NCBI GenBank assembly: GCA_016711095.1 | Contig: JADJTP010000001.1 | Coordinates: forward strand, 434,001 to 498,000 | DNA length: 64,000 nucleotides | Direction of reading: 5' to 3' | Origin: Actinomycetales bacterium | GTDB lineage: Bacteria; Actinomycetota; Actinomycetes; Actinomycetales; Dermatophilaceae | In this document: positions 28,001 through 36,122 of the stretch, piece after piece | Position numbering within the stretch: the stretch's first letter is position 1 | Layout of the letters: each line of letters opens with the position of its first letter | The notes under the pieces: generated by a model | Databases searched by the model: none | What the model was told of the DNA's origin: nothing | Seen by the model: the letters and a program-made list of their open reading frames with translations, nothing else | Position numbers and translations under genes: made by a program

Positions 28001-28165
28001 CACCGTCTGGGGCGGGAAGCCGATCGTCAAGGTCGCCTCGGCGCCCGGGTCGTCGACGACGAGCACCGGGCTAGCGGGATCGGTGGTGTCGAGGCGCATG
28101 TTGCCCCCCTCGACGAGGAGATTGACCAGGTCGTCAGGGCGGATCAGTCGAACGCGGACCGTCAT
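25028..28165 (-). CDS. large protein of unknown function (1045 aa), first gene of a two-gene unit
   Basis: Not recognised. The ATG at 28165 has GGAG six bases upstream. There is no signal peptide or clear membrane helix. Residues 1-420 look globular with several WxxP/Asp-rich turns; about 430-700 contains repeated beta strands; the last 300 residues alternate hydrophobic and small or polar residues with many glycines (LGGGGFFHLQVDTDGVRLLE, VASGGVHIMAGIYFAMG, LSVLGLISISLEFVLSFGY), a pattern of extended beta-sheet, barrel or solenoid. It precedes the 1465-residue gene by 13 bases, so both should be made in fixed ratio and may form one complex. Surface-exposed or injection-system-like structures are conceivable but nothing here proves it. 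Confidence 0.8.
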   Translation of the reverse strand: MTVRVRLIRPDDLVNLLVEGGNMRLDTTDPASPVLVVDDPGAEATLTIGFPPQTVVEEAVFDQPPSPVVAPAPPGFARPESTAPSKVAPDGVLASRLSGDSRLVFTVPPDARIPYTFEGLLDWAGLEPRLSPLASVPLRPTPQQARDAGVIKAPEPGHTALELPYRLILSPTSRGRWVHRREPVTRAGRTELWHTRLGRAERTGEDLDGDGEPDAQRIVPASREHPEPLRAIWSPDYENPPAMGDPDPDWPVLTAMTPRDRHEIVALTSGFTGFLKGYHPYPTIDRTDYEPQPVAAERLMLSALGGYLTSRGSWDPPMPWVSRRPGGVHLDVTVPGPSLNVSEWVHHATQGRDHYVRIVYEGVVAPFGHRASLIKVTERKIRNRPSDGSPVAFLAQRMFVVIRQPVMDYRAERAADPAFGRRMPFRTVRLTTLITPDIMPPVKIPRAGDGHPTDAFWIEVATGRFRFNAVAEGITGKPVDFSTTLVFIPFSSLSDPAALHGVRAAQLASGGDRACPVPGQQVTYADPLPASETDNTTQVTEELHFTSEVLGSAPSPRFRPTLLTSFVRIPAVEQLLGTTARTQIVLRKEFVAQGFDSTASGLFALVAKETTPGSFTPTTLGASFSADQGGGVATPNLSVSALTRQQGPVAGADMDQLAEGAFDPADFFAGVAASARLFGTFALSDLVEPGRLADGAPKVQLTTDLADPAQPKQVATLTFTPTVRALTVGIASFEPSGATSLTVTGRVERVMQPSGGPPSAPTSEFAGALTDFGVSLANVVIVNFQTFSFRSASGAKPSVDIALKPEPVSFAGDLAFVDELKKVIPPGLFGDGASLDVTPNGIRAGFAIGLPPLAIGVFSLEGISLSAAVELPFADGKPLFDFAISSREHPFCLTVACLGGGGFFHLQVDTDGVRLLEVALEFGASASINLGVASGGVHIMAGIYFAMGTRNGVDFAILSGYLRMGGELSVLGLISISLEFVLSFGYEAGKAAGRATLTVKVEIAFFSKSVEISVEKKFGGSSGDPRFAEVIESAPVWGEYASAFA

Positions 28166-28348
28166 GGCTGGCTCCAGACCCAGGGACCCGCAGGTGCCCC
28201 GGCGCTGAGGGACGCTGGCCGACTGTACCGCCGTGCCTCCGAGGCGCGCAGTCTTTTGGCGCCGTTGACCGGGAGCTGCCGCTCGATCGCGTCGCGTCCC
28301 TGCTCGGCCGCCGGTCAGAGGCGAGGCCTCAGCCGGTATGCCGCCCGC

Positions 28349-29836
28349 TCAGCGGGCTCGGCGCCGACCCACTTGCTCGCTCATCCGGGCGGCGGACAGG
28401 GTACCTGCGGGTGCCGCACCGGAGCGTGCCGCTGTGCCAGAGCGTGCCGCTGTGCCAGAGCGTGCCGCTGTGCCAGTGCGAGCCGCCGTGCCAGTGCGAG
28501 CCGCCGTGCCAGCGCGAGCCGCTGTGCCAGCGCGAGCCGCTGTGCCAGAGCGAGCCGCTGTTCCGGAGCGCGCCCCGGCGGCTCGGCGCACGGACGAGCC
28601 GCGACGCGGCGTCGGCTCGGGCCGAGTCGCGGCCGCTGCGGCGAGGGGCCGCACCGGCACGAGCACCCGGTCGCCTGGCACGAGCTGCTCGAGCAGCGGG
28701 TGGCCGACCGACACGGCCGTCGTCGTCGGGCGGATCCCGGCCGCCCTGGTCATCTCCCGCACTTGCTGGGCTTGGGCTCGCTCCATGATCGTCACGACGG
28801 TGCCCTTGGAGCCGGCGCGGGCCGTGCGGCCCGAGCGGTGCACATAGGCCTTGAACTCGGTCGGCGGGTCGGCGTGGATGACGAGCTCTACGTCGTCGAC
28901 ATGGATGCCGCGGGCGGCGATGTCGGTGGCGACCAGGGTGCTGACTGCCCCGGAGTGGAAGGCCGCGAGGTTGCGGGTCCGGGCGTTCTGGGCAAGGTTG
29001 CCGTGCAACTCGACCGCGCTGACGCCGTGAGCGTTGAGCTTGCGGGCGAGGGCCTTGGCTCCGTGCTTTGTGCGGGTGAAGACCACCGAACGACGCGCTC
29101 CACTGGTCAGGTCGACGAGCACGGGCATCCGCTGGTCGGTGGTCACCTCTAGGACGTGGTGTTCGACGTCGGGCGTGGCCGCATGCGGTGAGTCGGCCTC
29201 GTGGGTCACGGGGTTGCGCATGAACCGCTTGACGATGACGGCCACGGCGGCGTCCAGAGTGGCCGAGAAGAGCAGGCGTTGGCCGGTGGCCGGAGTGAGC
29301 GTGAGCAGGCGACGCACCGAGGGCAGGAAGCCGAGGTCGGACATGTGGTCGGCCTCGTCGAGCACGGTGATCTCGACCCGGTCCAGGCGGCACTCACCCT
29401 GGGCGATGAGGTCTTCGAGCCGGCCGGGGCAGGCGATGACGATGTCGACGCCGGAGCGCAGCGACCTCACCTGGGCGCCCTGAGCGACGCCGCCGAAGAT
29501 CGTCAGGCTGCGCAGCCCGGTCTTGCTGACCAGCGGCGCCAATGCGGCCTCGATCTGACCGGCGAGCTCACGAGTGGGTACGACGATCAGGGCACGCGGC
29601 GACCCGGGGTGGCGGCGAGGCGATCCTCCGCCAGCGGTCAACCGAGCCACCACGGGCAGCAGGAAGGCGTAGGTTTTACCCGATCCAGTCCGGCCGCGAC
29701 CGAGCACATCGCGGCCGGTCAGGGAGTCGCGCAGGGTGGCCGCCTGGATCGGAGTCGGGGTGAGTATGCCGAGGCGGGCCAACTCGTCGGCCATCGTTGC
29801 GGGCACGCCAAGAGAAGCAAAAGAACTGTGAGACAA
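28349..29836 (-). CDS. DEAD-box RNA helicase with repetitive basic C-terminal tail
   Basis: An ATP-dependent RNA helicase of about 495 residues. Motifs in order: Q-motif region TPTPIQAATL, Walker A GRGRTGSGKT, PTRELAGQI, DEAD box as LDEADHMSDLGF, SATLD, ARGIHVDDVELVIH and HRSGRTARAG. The tail is eight to nine copies of an arginine-alanine hexapeptide (RSGTAA, RAGTAA, RTGTAA), probably disordered and RNA-binding. The start is uncertain: a TTG at 29836 has GGAG 5 bases upstream and gives a family-like N-terminus (SHSSFASLGVPATM); an ATG at 29938 lacks a ribosome site. Confidence 0.92.
   Translation of the reverse strand: MSHSSFASLGVPATMADELARLGILTPTPIQAATLRDSLTGRDVLGRGRTGSGKTYAFLLPVVARLTAGGGSPRRHPGSPRALIVVPTRELAGQIEAALAPLVSKTGLRSLTIFGGVAQGAQVRSLRSGVDIVIACPGRLEDLIAQGECRLDRVEITVLDEADHMSDLGFLPSVRRLLTLTPATGQRLLFSATLDAAVAVIVKRFMRNPVTHEADSPHAATPDVEHHVLEVTTDQRMPVLVDLTSGARRSVVFTRTKHGAKALARKLNAHGVSAVELHGNLAQNARTRNLAAFHSGAVSTLVATDIAARGIHVDDVELVIHADPPTEFKAYVHRSGRTARAGSKGTVVTIMERAQAQQVREMTRAAGIRPTTTAVSVGHPLLEQLVPGDRVLVPVRPLAAAAATRPEPTPRRGSSVRRAAGARSGTAARSGTAARAGTAARAGTAARTGTAARTGTAARSGTAARSGTAARSGAAPAGTLSAARMSEQVGRRRAR
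28422..28565. repeat. 18-bp tandem repeat array inside the helicase gene
   Basis: Eight in-frame copies of an 18-base unit, the first three identical (GAGCGTGCCGCTGTGCCA on the plus strand), the rest one to four bases different and falling into adjacent identical pairs. They encode the hexapeptide tail of the helicase. Paired identical copies point to recent slippage duplication, so copy number probably varies between strains. Confidence 0.9.
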
Positions 29837-30129
29837 AAGAACTCCGTCGTCGAGAAGATGAGATTGTCTCGCCGGGAGTACGTCGATACGCGGAGTTGCC
29901 GCCGCGCGGTGCGGCTCGAATCCCCATGACATCACCATCGGCCCGAGGCAAGACTGGGCGGGCCGTGGATGTCAGGCTACGGCACGCGGGCCACATGCCT
30001 TGCATCCGACCGAGGCCCCCGCCCCTCCATCCCCGAGGCGCTGCCCCGAACTCACCCGGGCATTGCCCCGTCAGGCGAGGCAGTGCCGCAGCGGCGACGC
30101 CATTCAAGCCCGAGGCGCTGGCAGCGCAG

Positions 30130-31707
30130 TCACAACGAGAGGTACGTCGCGCGGCCGGCGAGGAGGGTGGCGGCGACCGGCATACGGCGCAGGTAGGCCG
30201 CGGCGGCGGCGCTGTCCGCAGCGTCCGCCCCCTGTGGGTCGGCGTCCAGCAGCACGACGTCGCCGAGTGATCCGACGCCCAGGGTGCCCCGACCGTCGGT
30301 GCTCGCCGCGAGTGCCTCGGCGACGGTAAGAGCCTGCTCGGGGTGCCATGGTGCACGCTCGTCGGCGCTGCGGTGCACGGCCGCGGCCATCGCGAGCCAT
30401 GGGTCCAGCGGTGAGACCGGCGCGTCCGAGCCCAGCGCCACCGTCACCCCCGCGTTCAACATGTCGCGAAACGGAAAGCACCGCCCGGACCGGTCCGGCC
30501 AGCACCGCATCGTCACGTCGCGGTCATCGAGCAGGTGCGCCGGCTGCACGCTTGCGCGTACCCCCAGTCGGGCCATCCGCGTCGCGTGGCCGTCGGCGAG
30601 TAACTGGGCGTGCTCGATCGACCCGTGGGCTCGAACTGCGGCGAAGGCGTCCAGGGCGATCGCGACGGCGGCGTCCCCGATGGCGTGGATCGCGAGTTCG
30701 ATCCCCGCTCGGGTCGCCTGGCCCATGAGGTCGGTCAGCTCGGCGGGCGAGAGGTTCTGTTTGCCGCGCCAATGCTCGAGCGACGCAGCCGGGTCTGCCA
30801 GGGCGGCAGTCCCGGCTGCGTCGGCATAGGGCTCGAAGCAGTGCGCGGTGCGGGTGCTGAGCGAGCCGTCCGAAATGATCTTCAGCGGCCCCATGGTGAG
30901 CAGGCCCTGCCCGCCCGGAAGCGGGTCGCCGGTGCGCAACCCGTGCGCGATGACGTCCGCCAGCCCATCGGCATACGTGGCAGTGCGCACTCGAAGGCCG
31001 TCGACCCCGGCGGCGAAACGGGCCGGCCACGCAAACGGATTGTCGTCGAACTCCATGTCCGTGACCCCGACGATGCCCAGCGCAGCGGCGGCGGTCACGC
31101 CGGCGGCATACGCGTGGGTGTCTTGCTCGGGCGCCCCGGGCAGGCTCCGCAACCGAGTCCACACCGGGTACCAGTCGTCCTCGTCGAGGGCGCCGTCGGT
31201 GGGTGGTGCCCCGAGCAGTGCCAGCGCGCGGCTGTTGAGCCAGCCATTGTGTCCGTCGCCGCTGATGAGCACGACCGGATGCGCCCCGCTCACCGCGTCT
31301 AGCTCGCTGACGGTCGGCCCACGATCCCACGTCGCCAACCGGTGCCCGAAACCCTCGACGAGCCGGTCGTCGCCCGTCGGCAGGGCTGCGACGTGGGTGG
31401 CGACTCGGCGGAGCACCTCGTCGGGAGCACCCGTGCCGGCGGTGTCCAGCCGCGAGAACTTCAGCCCCCACTGCCGCAGGTGGACGTGGTGATCCCACAG
31501 TCCAGGGATCGCCCAGCGATCCTGCCCGTCGAGCACGTGCTCGCCGCTGGTGGGCTTCAGCCCGGGGGCCACTTCGGTGACCACCCCGCCGCGGATCCGC
31601 AGAGACGTCGGCGCGGTCGGCGCGGTCGGCGCACTGTTGGCCCCGCGGGCACCGATCGGCACGAGTCGCACGTCGCGGATCAGGACCGCCGGGAAGAGAT
31701 CGCTCAT
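30130..31707 (-). CDS. amidohydrolase family protein (YtcJ-like)
   Basis: A metal-dependent hydrolase of about 525 residues. The first metal motif HxH is visible in GLWDHHVHLRQWG, a later GHN pair in SGDGHNGWLNSRAL, and the C-terminal aspartate in LGSDAPVSPLDPW; IHAIGDAAVAIALDAF is typical of YtcJ/AepA-like members. The exact substrate is unknown for this group. The ATG at 31707 is used; ATGs at 31716 and 31719 sit closer to the GGAGGG sequence and cannot be excluded. It stands alone. Confidence 0.85.
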   Translation of the reverse strand: MSDLFPAVLIRDVRLVPIGARGANSAPTAPTAPTSLRIRGGVVTEVAPGLKPTSGEHVLDGQDRWAIPGLWDHHVHLRQWGLKFSRLDTAGTGAPDEVLRRVATHVAALPTGDDRLVEGFGHRLATWDRGPTVSELDAVSGAHPVVLISGDGHNGWLNSRALALLGAPPTDGALDEDDWYPVWTRLRSLPGAPEQDTHAYAAGVTAAAALGIVGVTDMEFDDNPFAWPARFAAGVDGLRVRTATYADGLADVIAHGLRTGDPLPGGQGLLTMGPLKIISDGSLSTRTAHCFEPYADAAGTAALADPAASLEHWRGKQNLSPAELTDLMGQATRAGIELAIHAIGDAAVAIALDAFAAVRAHGSIEHAQLLADGHATRMARLGVRASVQPAHLLDDRDVTMRCWPDRSGRCFPFRDMLNAGVTVALGSDAPVSPLDPWLAMAAAVHRSADERAPWHPEQALTVAEALAASTDGRGTLGVGSLGDVVLLDADPQGADAADSAAAAAYLRRMPVAATLLAGRATYLSL

Positions 31708-31729
31708 GGCCCCCATCATTCCCTCCGTG

Positions 31730-31815
31730 CCGCTGTCCCCAAGACCCTCCGTGCCGCCGCCCCCAGAACCTCCGCGCCGCCGCCCCCAGAACCTCCGCGC
31801 CGCCGCCACCCCTCC
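31730..31815. repeat. tandem repeats of about 23 bp upstream of the amidohydrolase
   Basis: Two perfect adjacent copies of a 23-base unit (31753-31775 and 31776-31798, beginning GCCGCCGCCCCCAGAACC) are flanked by degenerate copies on both sides. Lies just upstream of the amidohydrolase start, so it may be part of its promoter region or simple slippage. Confidence 0.7.
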
Positions 31816-31833
31816 GTATGCCGCCCGCCACCC

Positions 31834-31907
31834 GTCACAAGATCCTGGACCTTGTCTTGGGTCCGTGACACATCCTTGAGCTAACACAAGGTCCAGGATC
31901 TTGTGAC
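31834..31907. repeat. perfect 22-bp inverted repeat element
   Basis: Arms 31834-31855 (GTCACAAGATCCTGGACCTT then GT) and 31886-31907 are exact reverse complements around a 30-base loop. The element lies between the divergently distant amidohydrolase start and the end of the Lrp gene, has no coding potential and no U-tract. It could act as a terminator for the Lrp gene, which ends at 31976 pointing this way, or be a dispersed palindromic element. Confidence 0.85.
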
Positions 31908-31975
31908 ACGGCGCCCACCCCGGGGTCGTCGGCGGCGGCAGTCCAGGCCCGAACCGGAACCGGAACCGACGCCGG

Positions 31976-32464
31976 TCAGACCGGCAGGGAGCGGGTGTCC
32001 TTGACCGACTTCATCGTCACCAGGCTGCGCATCGACACGACGCCCGGCAGCTCGCCGAGGCGCCCGGTATAGACCCGGTGATAGGAGTCCAGGTCGCGGA
32101 CATTCACGGTCAGCAGATAGTCCGCGTCGCCGGCGACGAGCGCGCAGCGGGTCACGTCATCGAGCGCCAAGACAGCCTTCTCGAAGGCGGCCAGCGTCTC
32201 CTGCCGTTGGTCGACGAGGCTCACCATGACGACGACTTGCAGACCCCGCCCCAGCCGCGCGGGGTCCAGCTGCGCGGCATACCCGCTGATGTAGCCGCGC
32301 TCTTCCAGGGACTTGACCCGGCGCAGGCAGGGCGACGGCGAGAGTCCGATCTGGCGGGCGAGCTGGACGTTGGTGAGCCGACCGTCGCGCTGCAGCGCGC
32401 GCAGGATGGACCGGTCGATCGTGTCGAGTCCCGGAACTGCAGCACCCGCCGGCATCATTGGCAC
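31976..32464 (-). CDS. aldR: Lrp/AsnC family regulator, probable alanine dehydrogenase regulator
   Basis: A 162-residue feast/famine regulator: an N-terminal helix-turn-helix (about 12-60, DTIDRSILRALQRDGRLTNV and IGLSPSPCLRRVKSLEERGY) followed by a RAM ligand-binding domain with the VAGDADYLLTVNV motif. A GTG start at 32464 has GGGAG 9 bases upstream. It is divergent from ald, the arrangement known for AldR, which controls alanine dehydrogenase in response to alanine in mycobacteria; the symbol rests on that context. Confidence 0.9.
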   Translation of the reverse strand: MPMMPAGAAVPGLDTIDRSILRALQRDGRLTNVQLARQIGLSPSPCLRRVKSLEERGYISGYAAQLDPARLGRGLQVVVMVSLVDQRQETLAAFEKAVLALDDVTRCALVAGDADYLLTVNVRDLDSYHRVYTGRLGELPGVVSMRSLVTMKSVKDTRSLPV

Positions 32465-32648
32465 AATATGCCACTCCCATCGGCAACTAGCTCAAGAAGT
32501 GCCAAGACTAGCCTCTTCAAGGGTCGAACTAGGCATCATATGTCCGGTTCCGGTCGCTAGAATCGTCGCGAGCCCGCAATGACGCGGCGCGGCCCCATCG
32601 GGCCCGACACAAGCAGCGGCCCAGCTGGGCCGGGAAACGGTGACGCAC
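32465..32648. promoter_or_regulatory. divergent aldR-ald control region
   Basis: The 184 bases between the two genes are AT-richer near 32465-32545. A TAGAAT sequence at 32558-32563 can serve as the -10 box of ald. Repeated CTAG-centred short words (AACTAGCT, GACTAGCC, AACTAGGC at 32485-32532) recur at intervals of roughly two helical turns and may be Lrp-type binding sites. No binding site is proven. Confidence 0.45.
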
Positions 32649-33763
32649 ATGAAGGTCGGCATCCCCAGCGAGGTCAAGAACCACGAGTACCGGGTTGCCA
32701 TCACCCCGGTCGGCGTGCACGAGCTCGTCCGCAACGGTCACGTTGTCTTCATCCAGAAGGGCGCCGGGGTCGGCTCGTCGATCTCGGACGCCGACTTCGT
32801 GAGCCAGGGTGCGACGATCCTCGACAACGCGGACGACGTGTGGGGCGCGGCCGACATGGTGCTCAAGGTCAAGGAGCCCATCGCCGAGGAGTACCACCGG
32901 ATGCGCGAGGGCCTCACCCTCTTCACCTACCTGCACCTGGCCGCCGACAAGCCCCTCACCGAGGAGCTCATGGCCCGCAAGGTCACGGGCATCGCCTACG
33001 AGACCGTCCAGCTGCCCTCCGGTCTGCTCCCGCTGCTCTACCCGATGTCCGAGGTGGCCGGCTGCCTCGCACCCCAGGTCGGCGCGCACGCGATGATGAA
33101 GGCCCAGGGCGGGCGCGGAGTGCTCATGGGCGGCGTCGGCGGTGTCGCCAACGCCAAGGTCGTCGTTCTCGGCGCGGGCGTCGCGGGCCAGAACGCGGCA
33201 AACATCGCCTTGGGCATGGGCGCCGAGGTCACCCTGCTGGACACCGACCTCGACAAGCTGCGGATGAGCTTCTGGCGCTATGACAACCGGGTCCGCCAGA
33301 TCGCCTCGTCCTCGCTGTCCGTCCGCGAGCAAGTGCTCGCTGCTGACCTCGTCATCGGCACCGTCCTCATCCCCGGCGCCAAGGCCCCCAAGCTCGTCAC
33401 CGACGACATGGTCGCCCAGATGAAACCCGGCTCGGTCCTTGTCGACGTCGCCATCGACCAGGGCGGCTGCTTCGAGGATCACGCCCGACGACCCACGCCG
33501 ACCCGACGTTCATGGTCCACGACGCGGTCTACTACTGCGTCGCCAACATGCCCGGCGCGGTCCCCAACACCTCGACGTGGGCGCTCACCAACGCAACCCT
33601 CGCGTATGCCGTGAAGCTCGCCAACAAGGGCTGGCGCGAAGCGCTCAACAGCGACCCCGCGCTCGCCCTCGGCCTGAACACCTATGACGGATCTGTCACC
33701 TACCGGGCCGTCGCCGACGACCTTGCCCTGAGCTATCGTCCCCTGATGGACGCCCTAGCCTGA
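32649..33763 (+). pseudogene. ald: alanine dehydrogenase, interrupted by a one-base frameshift
   Basis: The gene encodes alanine dehydrogenase, which interconverts alanine and pyruvate plus ammonia with NAD. From the ATG at 32649 the protein matches the family through KVKEP, YLHLAADKPL and the NAD fold VVVLGAGVAGQNAANIALG up to residue 277 (GGCFED). The remaining 94 residues continue in the next frame from 33479 (SRPTTHADPTF, then MVHDAVYYCVANMP). Adding one base near 33478 restores a 371-residue protein, the normal family length, with no other defect. This is either a very recent mutation or a sequence error. Confidence 0.85.
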
Positions 33764-33795
33764 CCCGTGCTCGGCGGCCATGTCAGCGGTGGACC

Positions 33796-34470
33796 TCAAC
33801 GAGTCCATCGCGACAACTCCTCCGGGGTGTTGATGTCGGCGAACACGTGGGCCGGGGCGGGCACGGGCTGCAGCCGTAGCGAGCCGAGCAGCCGTCGCAT
33901 CGAGCTGTCGGCCGGGTCGCCAAGGACTCGGACCGCCTGCTCCAAGGCCTCGGTGCGGTAGAGCCCGAACAGCCATTGCAGTCGCTGCTGCGAGTCGATG
34001 AGACACCACCCGTCGGGCAGCTTCCCAGCGGTTCCCGAGGACTGCGCGCGGGTCGGCAGCGACCGTGCCGTCGCTGCCGAAACAGCCTCAACGAGCAGGG
34101 GTATGCCGTCTGCGGCCTGCGGGATGTCGCAGGCGAGCACGAGCGTCCAGCGACTGCGGGCCAGCGTGGGGAGGGCGTCGGGAAGGGAGTCGGACAGGGC
34201 TTCGTTCAGGGCGGCCAATCCCGCAGCCACCGCTGCCGCCGGGCCGGCATAGGCCGGCTGTTCCCGGGTGAGCCTGACCCCGTCGGGGACGGGCCCGTCG
34301 CCGACGACGACCCGTTGGGCGGCATACCGGGTTGCTTCGAGGGCTCGGGTGAGCAACGAGCGCCCCTCGATCACGAGGGCACCTTTGGCGATCCCGCCGA
34401 GCCGAGAGCCGCGGCCACCCGACAGGATGATCGCGTCGTACTCGAGCGTGGGGTCCACGGGGCGGGACAT
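33796..34470 (-). CDS. mobA: molybdenum cofactor guanylyltransferase-like protein (MobA family)
   Basis: A 224-residue nucleotidyltransferase. The N-terminal nucleotide-binding signature is LSGGRGSRLGG, followed by KGALVIEG, and the metal site is seen as LACDIPQA; the C-terminus has FADINTPEEL as in MobA. It would attach GMP to molybdopterin. LSGGRGSRLGG deviates a little from the usual GGxSxRMG-K pattern, so a relative acting on another substrate is possible. Convergent with ald; no other molybdenum cofactor genes nearby. Confidence 0.82.
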   Translation of the reverse strand: MSRPVDPTLEYDAIILSGGRGSRLGGIAKGALVIEGRSLLTRALEATRYAAQRVVVGDGPVPDGVRLTREQPAYAGPAAAVAAGLAALNEALSDSLPDALPTLARSRWTLVLACDIPQAADGIPLLVEAVSAATARSLPTRAQSSGTAGKLPDGWCLIDSQQRLQWLFGLYRTEALEQAVRVLGDPADSSMRRLLGSLRLQPVPAPAHVFADINTPEELSRWTR

Positions 34471-34562
34471 CACGATCCCAGGCCCACGAAAGTAGTCATC
34501 GGTCGGCTCCAGCAGTGAGAGATTCGGCGGGCGGTCCGCCGCTGTGGGTCACCATGCCAGGC

Positions 34563-36122
34563 TCACCGATAGGCCAGCTCGATCATCATGCCCGCCTCAC
34601 CGTGGTAGGCGTTGTGACAGTGGACCATCCACGATCCGGTGTTGTCGGCGTCGAAGTCGAGATCCCGGGTCTCCATGTGCCGCAACAACACGGTGTCCTT
34701 GCGCAGACCACTCGTTCCGAGCGCGAAGGTGTGGCCGTGGACGTGGACGGGGTGAGTCATCATCGAATGATTGGACACCCGCAGCCGCACCCGCTGCCCG
34801 GCCTGCACCCGAAGCGGGGTGTTGGCGCCGTATGCCGCCCCGTTGATCGTCCACCGGTAGGGCTGCATCTGACCTTCGAGAACGACGGGAAGGAGGACCT
34901 CGGGCTCGCGGGCGGGCAGCCGGCTCGATTCCGCCGGGCGCAGTTGCGAGCCGATGAGCACCTCACCGCTCAGTTCGGCGGGCACCAAGTCCACAGGCGG
35001 GGGCGTTCCGGCGCCGGTGCGCACCAGGGCCCGCCCGACGCCCTGCTTGCCGAAAGGCTGCGCCACGAGCGGAAAGATGCCGTCGCCGAGGGTGACGACC
35101 ACGTCGTAACGCTCGCCCATCCCGAGGTAGATCGCTGGGACCTCCTGGGGGACGACGGCATACCCGTCGGTGTGGGTGACGGTGAGCCGGTGTCCGGCGA
35201 GGGCGACGGCGAAGATCGTGTCGGAAGCGGCGTTGATGATGCGCAAGCGCACCCGCTGTCCGGGTCTGGCCGTGAAAGCCTCCGGAGCCGTGGCGACCCG
35301 ACCGTTGACGAGGAAGTGCGGATACGTGACGTCGCCGGCGTTGCCCCACGGGGCCGGACCCATCCCCATCCCCATGTCGGTGTCGGTGTCTGAGCCGGAA
35401 CTGGAGCCGGATCCACCCATCATCGAGCCGTGGTCGTGCGCGGTGCCGGTGCCGCGCTCGAGCTCCGCCAGGGCGTCTTCGGGGGTGCGCCCGGTGCCGT
35501 CCAGCCAGTCGTCCAGGACGATGACCCACTCCGTGTCGAAGCCGCCCGGTTCGCGTGGGTCATCGATGATCAGCGCGGCATACAGACCCCTGTCCAACTG
35601 CACCCCGACGTGGGGGTGGAAGAAGTAGGTGCCAGGGTCCGGAGCCGTGAACTCATAGGTGTACGAAGCGTTCTGGACGATGGGTGCCTGGGTGAGCCCC
35701 GGCACCCCGTCGGCGTGGTTGACCAGCCGGATGCCGTGCCAGTGCACCGTCGTCTCGGCAGGGAGCCGGTTATCAACCCGCACCCTCAGCAGGTCCCCCG
35801 CTGTCGCCCGGATAAGCGGCCCGGGCAGGAGGTCGTCATACACCCACGTCGCTACCGTCGGCCCGCCGAGGTCCACGGTGGCCGGCCGCGCCACGAGGGT
35901 CCGCTCAAGGACCCGCTGGCCCGGGGCGGGGGTCGCGCCCGCTGGCGGGCCGAAGCTACGGCCGTTGTCGTGGCCGTGCCCGCCCCCGGGCCGGACGTCG
36001 TCCGCGGTCGAGCACCCCGAGAGGACGGTGGCCCCCAACAGCCCGAGGCCGCCGAGCACGAGAGCGCGTCGCGGAAGTCCGGGGTCGGCGCTTCGAGATG
36101 CGGTCGGGTCGACGCGGGTCAC
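34563..36122 (-). CDS. multicopper oxidase, probable copper-detoxifying cuproxidase
   Basis: A 519-residue multicopper oxidase. A twin-arginine-like RRALVLGG precedes a hydrophobic stretch and lipobox LSGC, so the protein is probably exported and lipid-anchored. All four copper-ligand clusters are present: HWHGIRL, FFHPHVG, HPVHVHGHTF and HCHNAYHGEAGM (with HCH and the type 1 ligands). An insert of His, Met, Ser and Asp (HDHGSMMGG, then DTDTDMGMGMG) resembles copper-binding loops of CueO-like enzymes. GTG start with AGGAG upstream, overlapping the histidine kinase stop by 4 bases. Likely oxidises Cu(I) outside the cell. Confidence 0.93.
   Translation of the reverse strand: MTRVDPTASRSADPGLPRRALVLGGLGLLGATVLSGCSTADDVRPGGGHGHDNGRSFGPPAGATPAPGQRVLERTLVARPATVDLGGPTVATWVYDDLLPGPLIRATAGDLLRVRVDNRLPAETTVHWHGIRLVNHADGVPGLTQAPIVQNASYTYEFTAPDPGTYFFHPHVGVQLDRGLYAALIIDDPREPGGFDTEWVIVLDDWLDGTGRTPEDALAELERGTGTAHDHGSMMGGSGSSSGSDTDTDMGMGMGPAPWGNAGDVTYPHFLVNGRVATAPEAFTARPGQRVRLRIINAASDTIFAVALAGHRLTVTHTDGYAVVPQEVPAIYLGMGERYDVVVTLGDGIFPLVAQPFGKQGVGRALVRTGAGTPPPVDLVPAELSGEVLIGSQLRPAESSRLPAREPEVLLPVVLEGQMQPYRWTINGAAYGANTPLRVQAGQRVRLRVSNHSMMTHPVHVHGHTFALGTSGLRKDTVLLRHMETRDLDFDADNTGSWMVHCHNAYHGEAGMMIELAYR

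Noticed and set aside
28422..28565. Possible CRISPR array
   Set aside because: Units are contiguous without spacers and in frame with the helicase, so this is a protein-coding tandem repeat.
26534..29152. 872-codon plus-strand frame spanning the giant gene and the helicase
   Set aside because: It crosses two well-supported minus-strand genes and turns into Cys-Arg-Ala repeats over the helicase tail; shadow only.
30524..31831. 435-codon frame overlapping the amidohydrolase on the same strand
   Set aside because: Frame-shifted shadow rich in Arg and Gly; the amidohydrolase frame carries all metal-binding motifs.
34525..34541. Terminator after the multicopper oxidase gene
   Set aside because: The 6-base stem CGGCGG/CCGCCG with a 5-base loop is too weak and common in this GC content to call.
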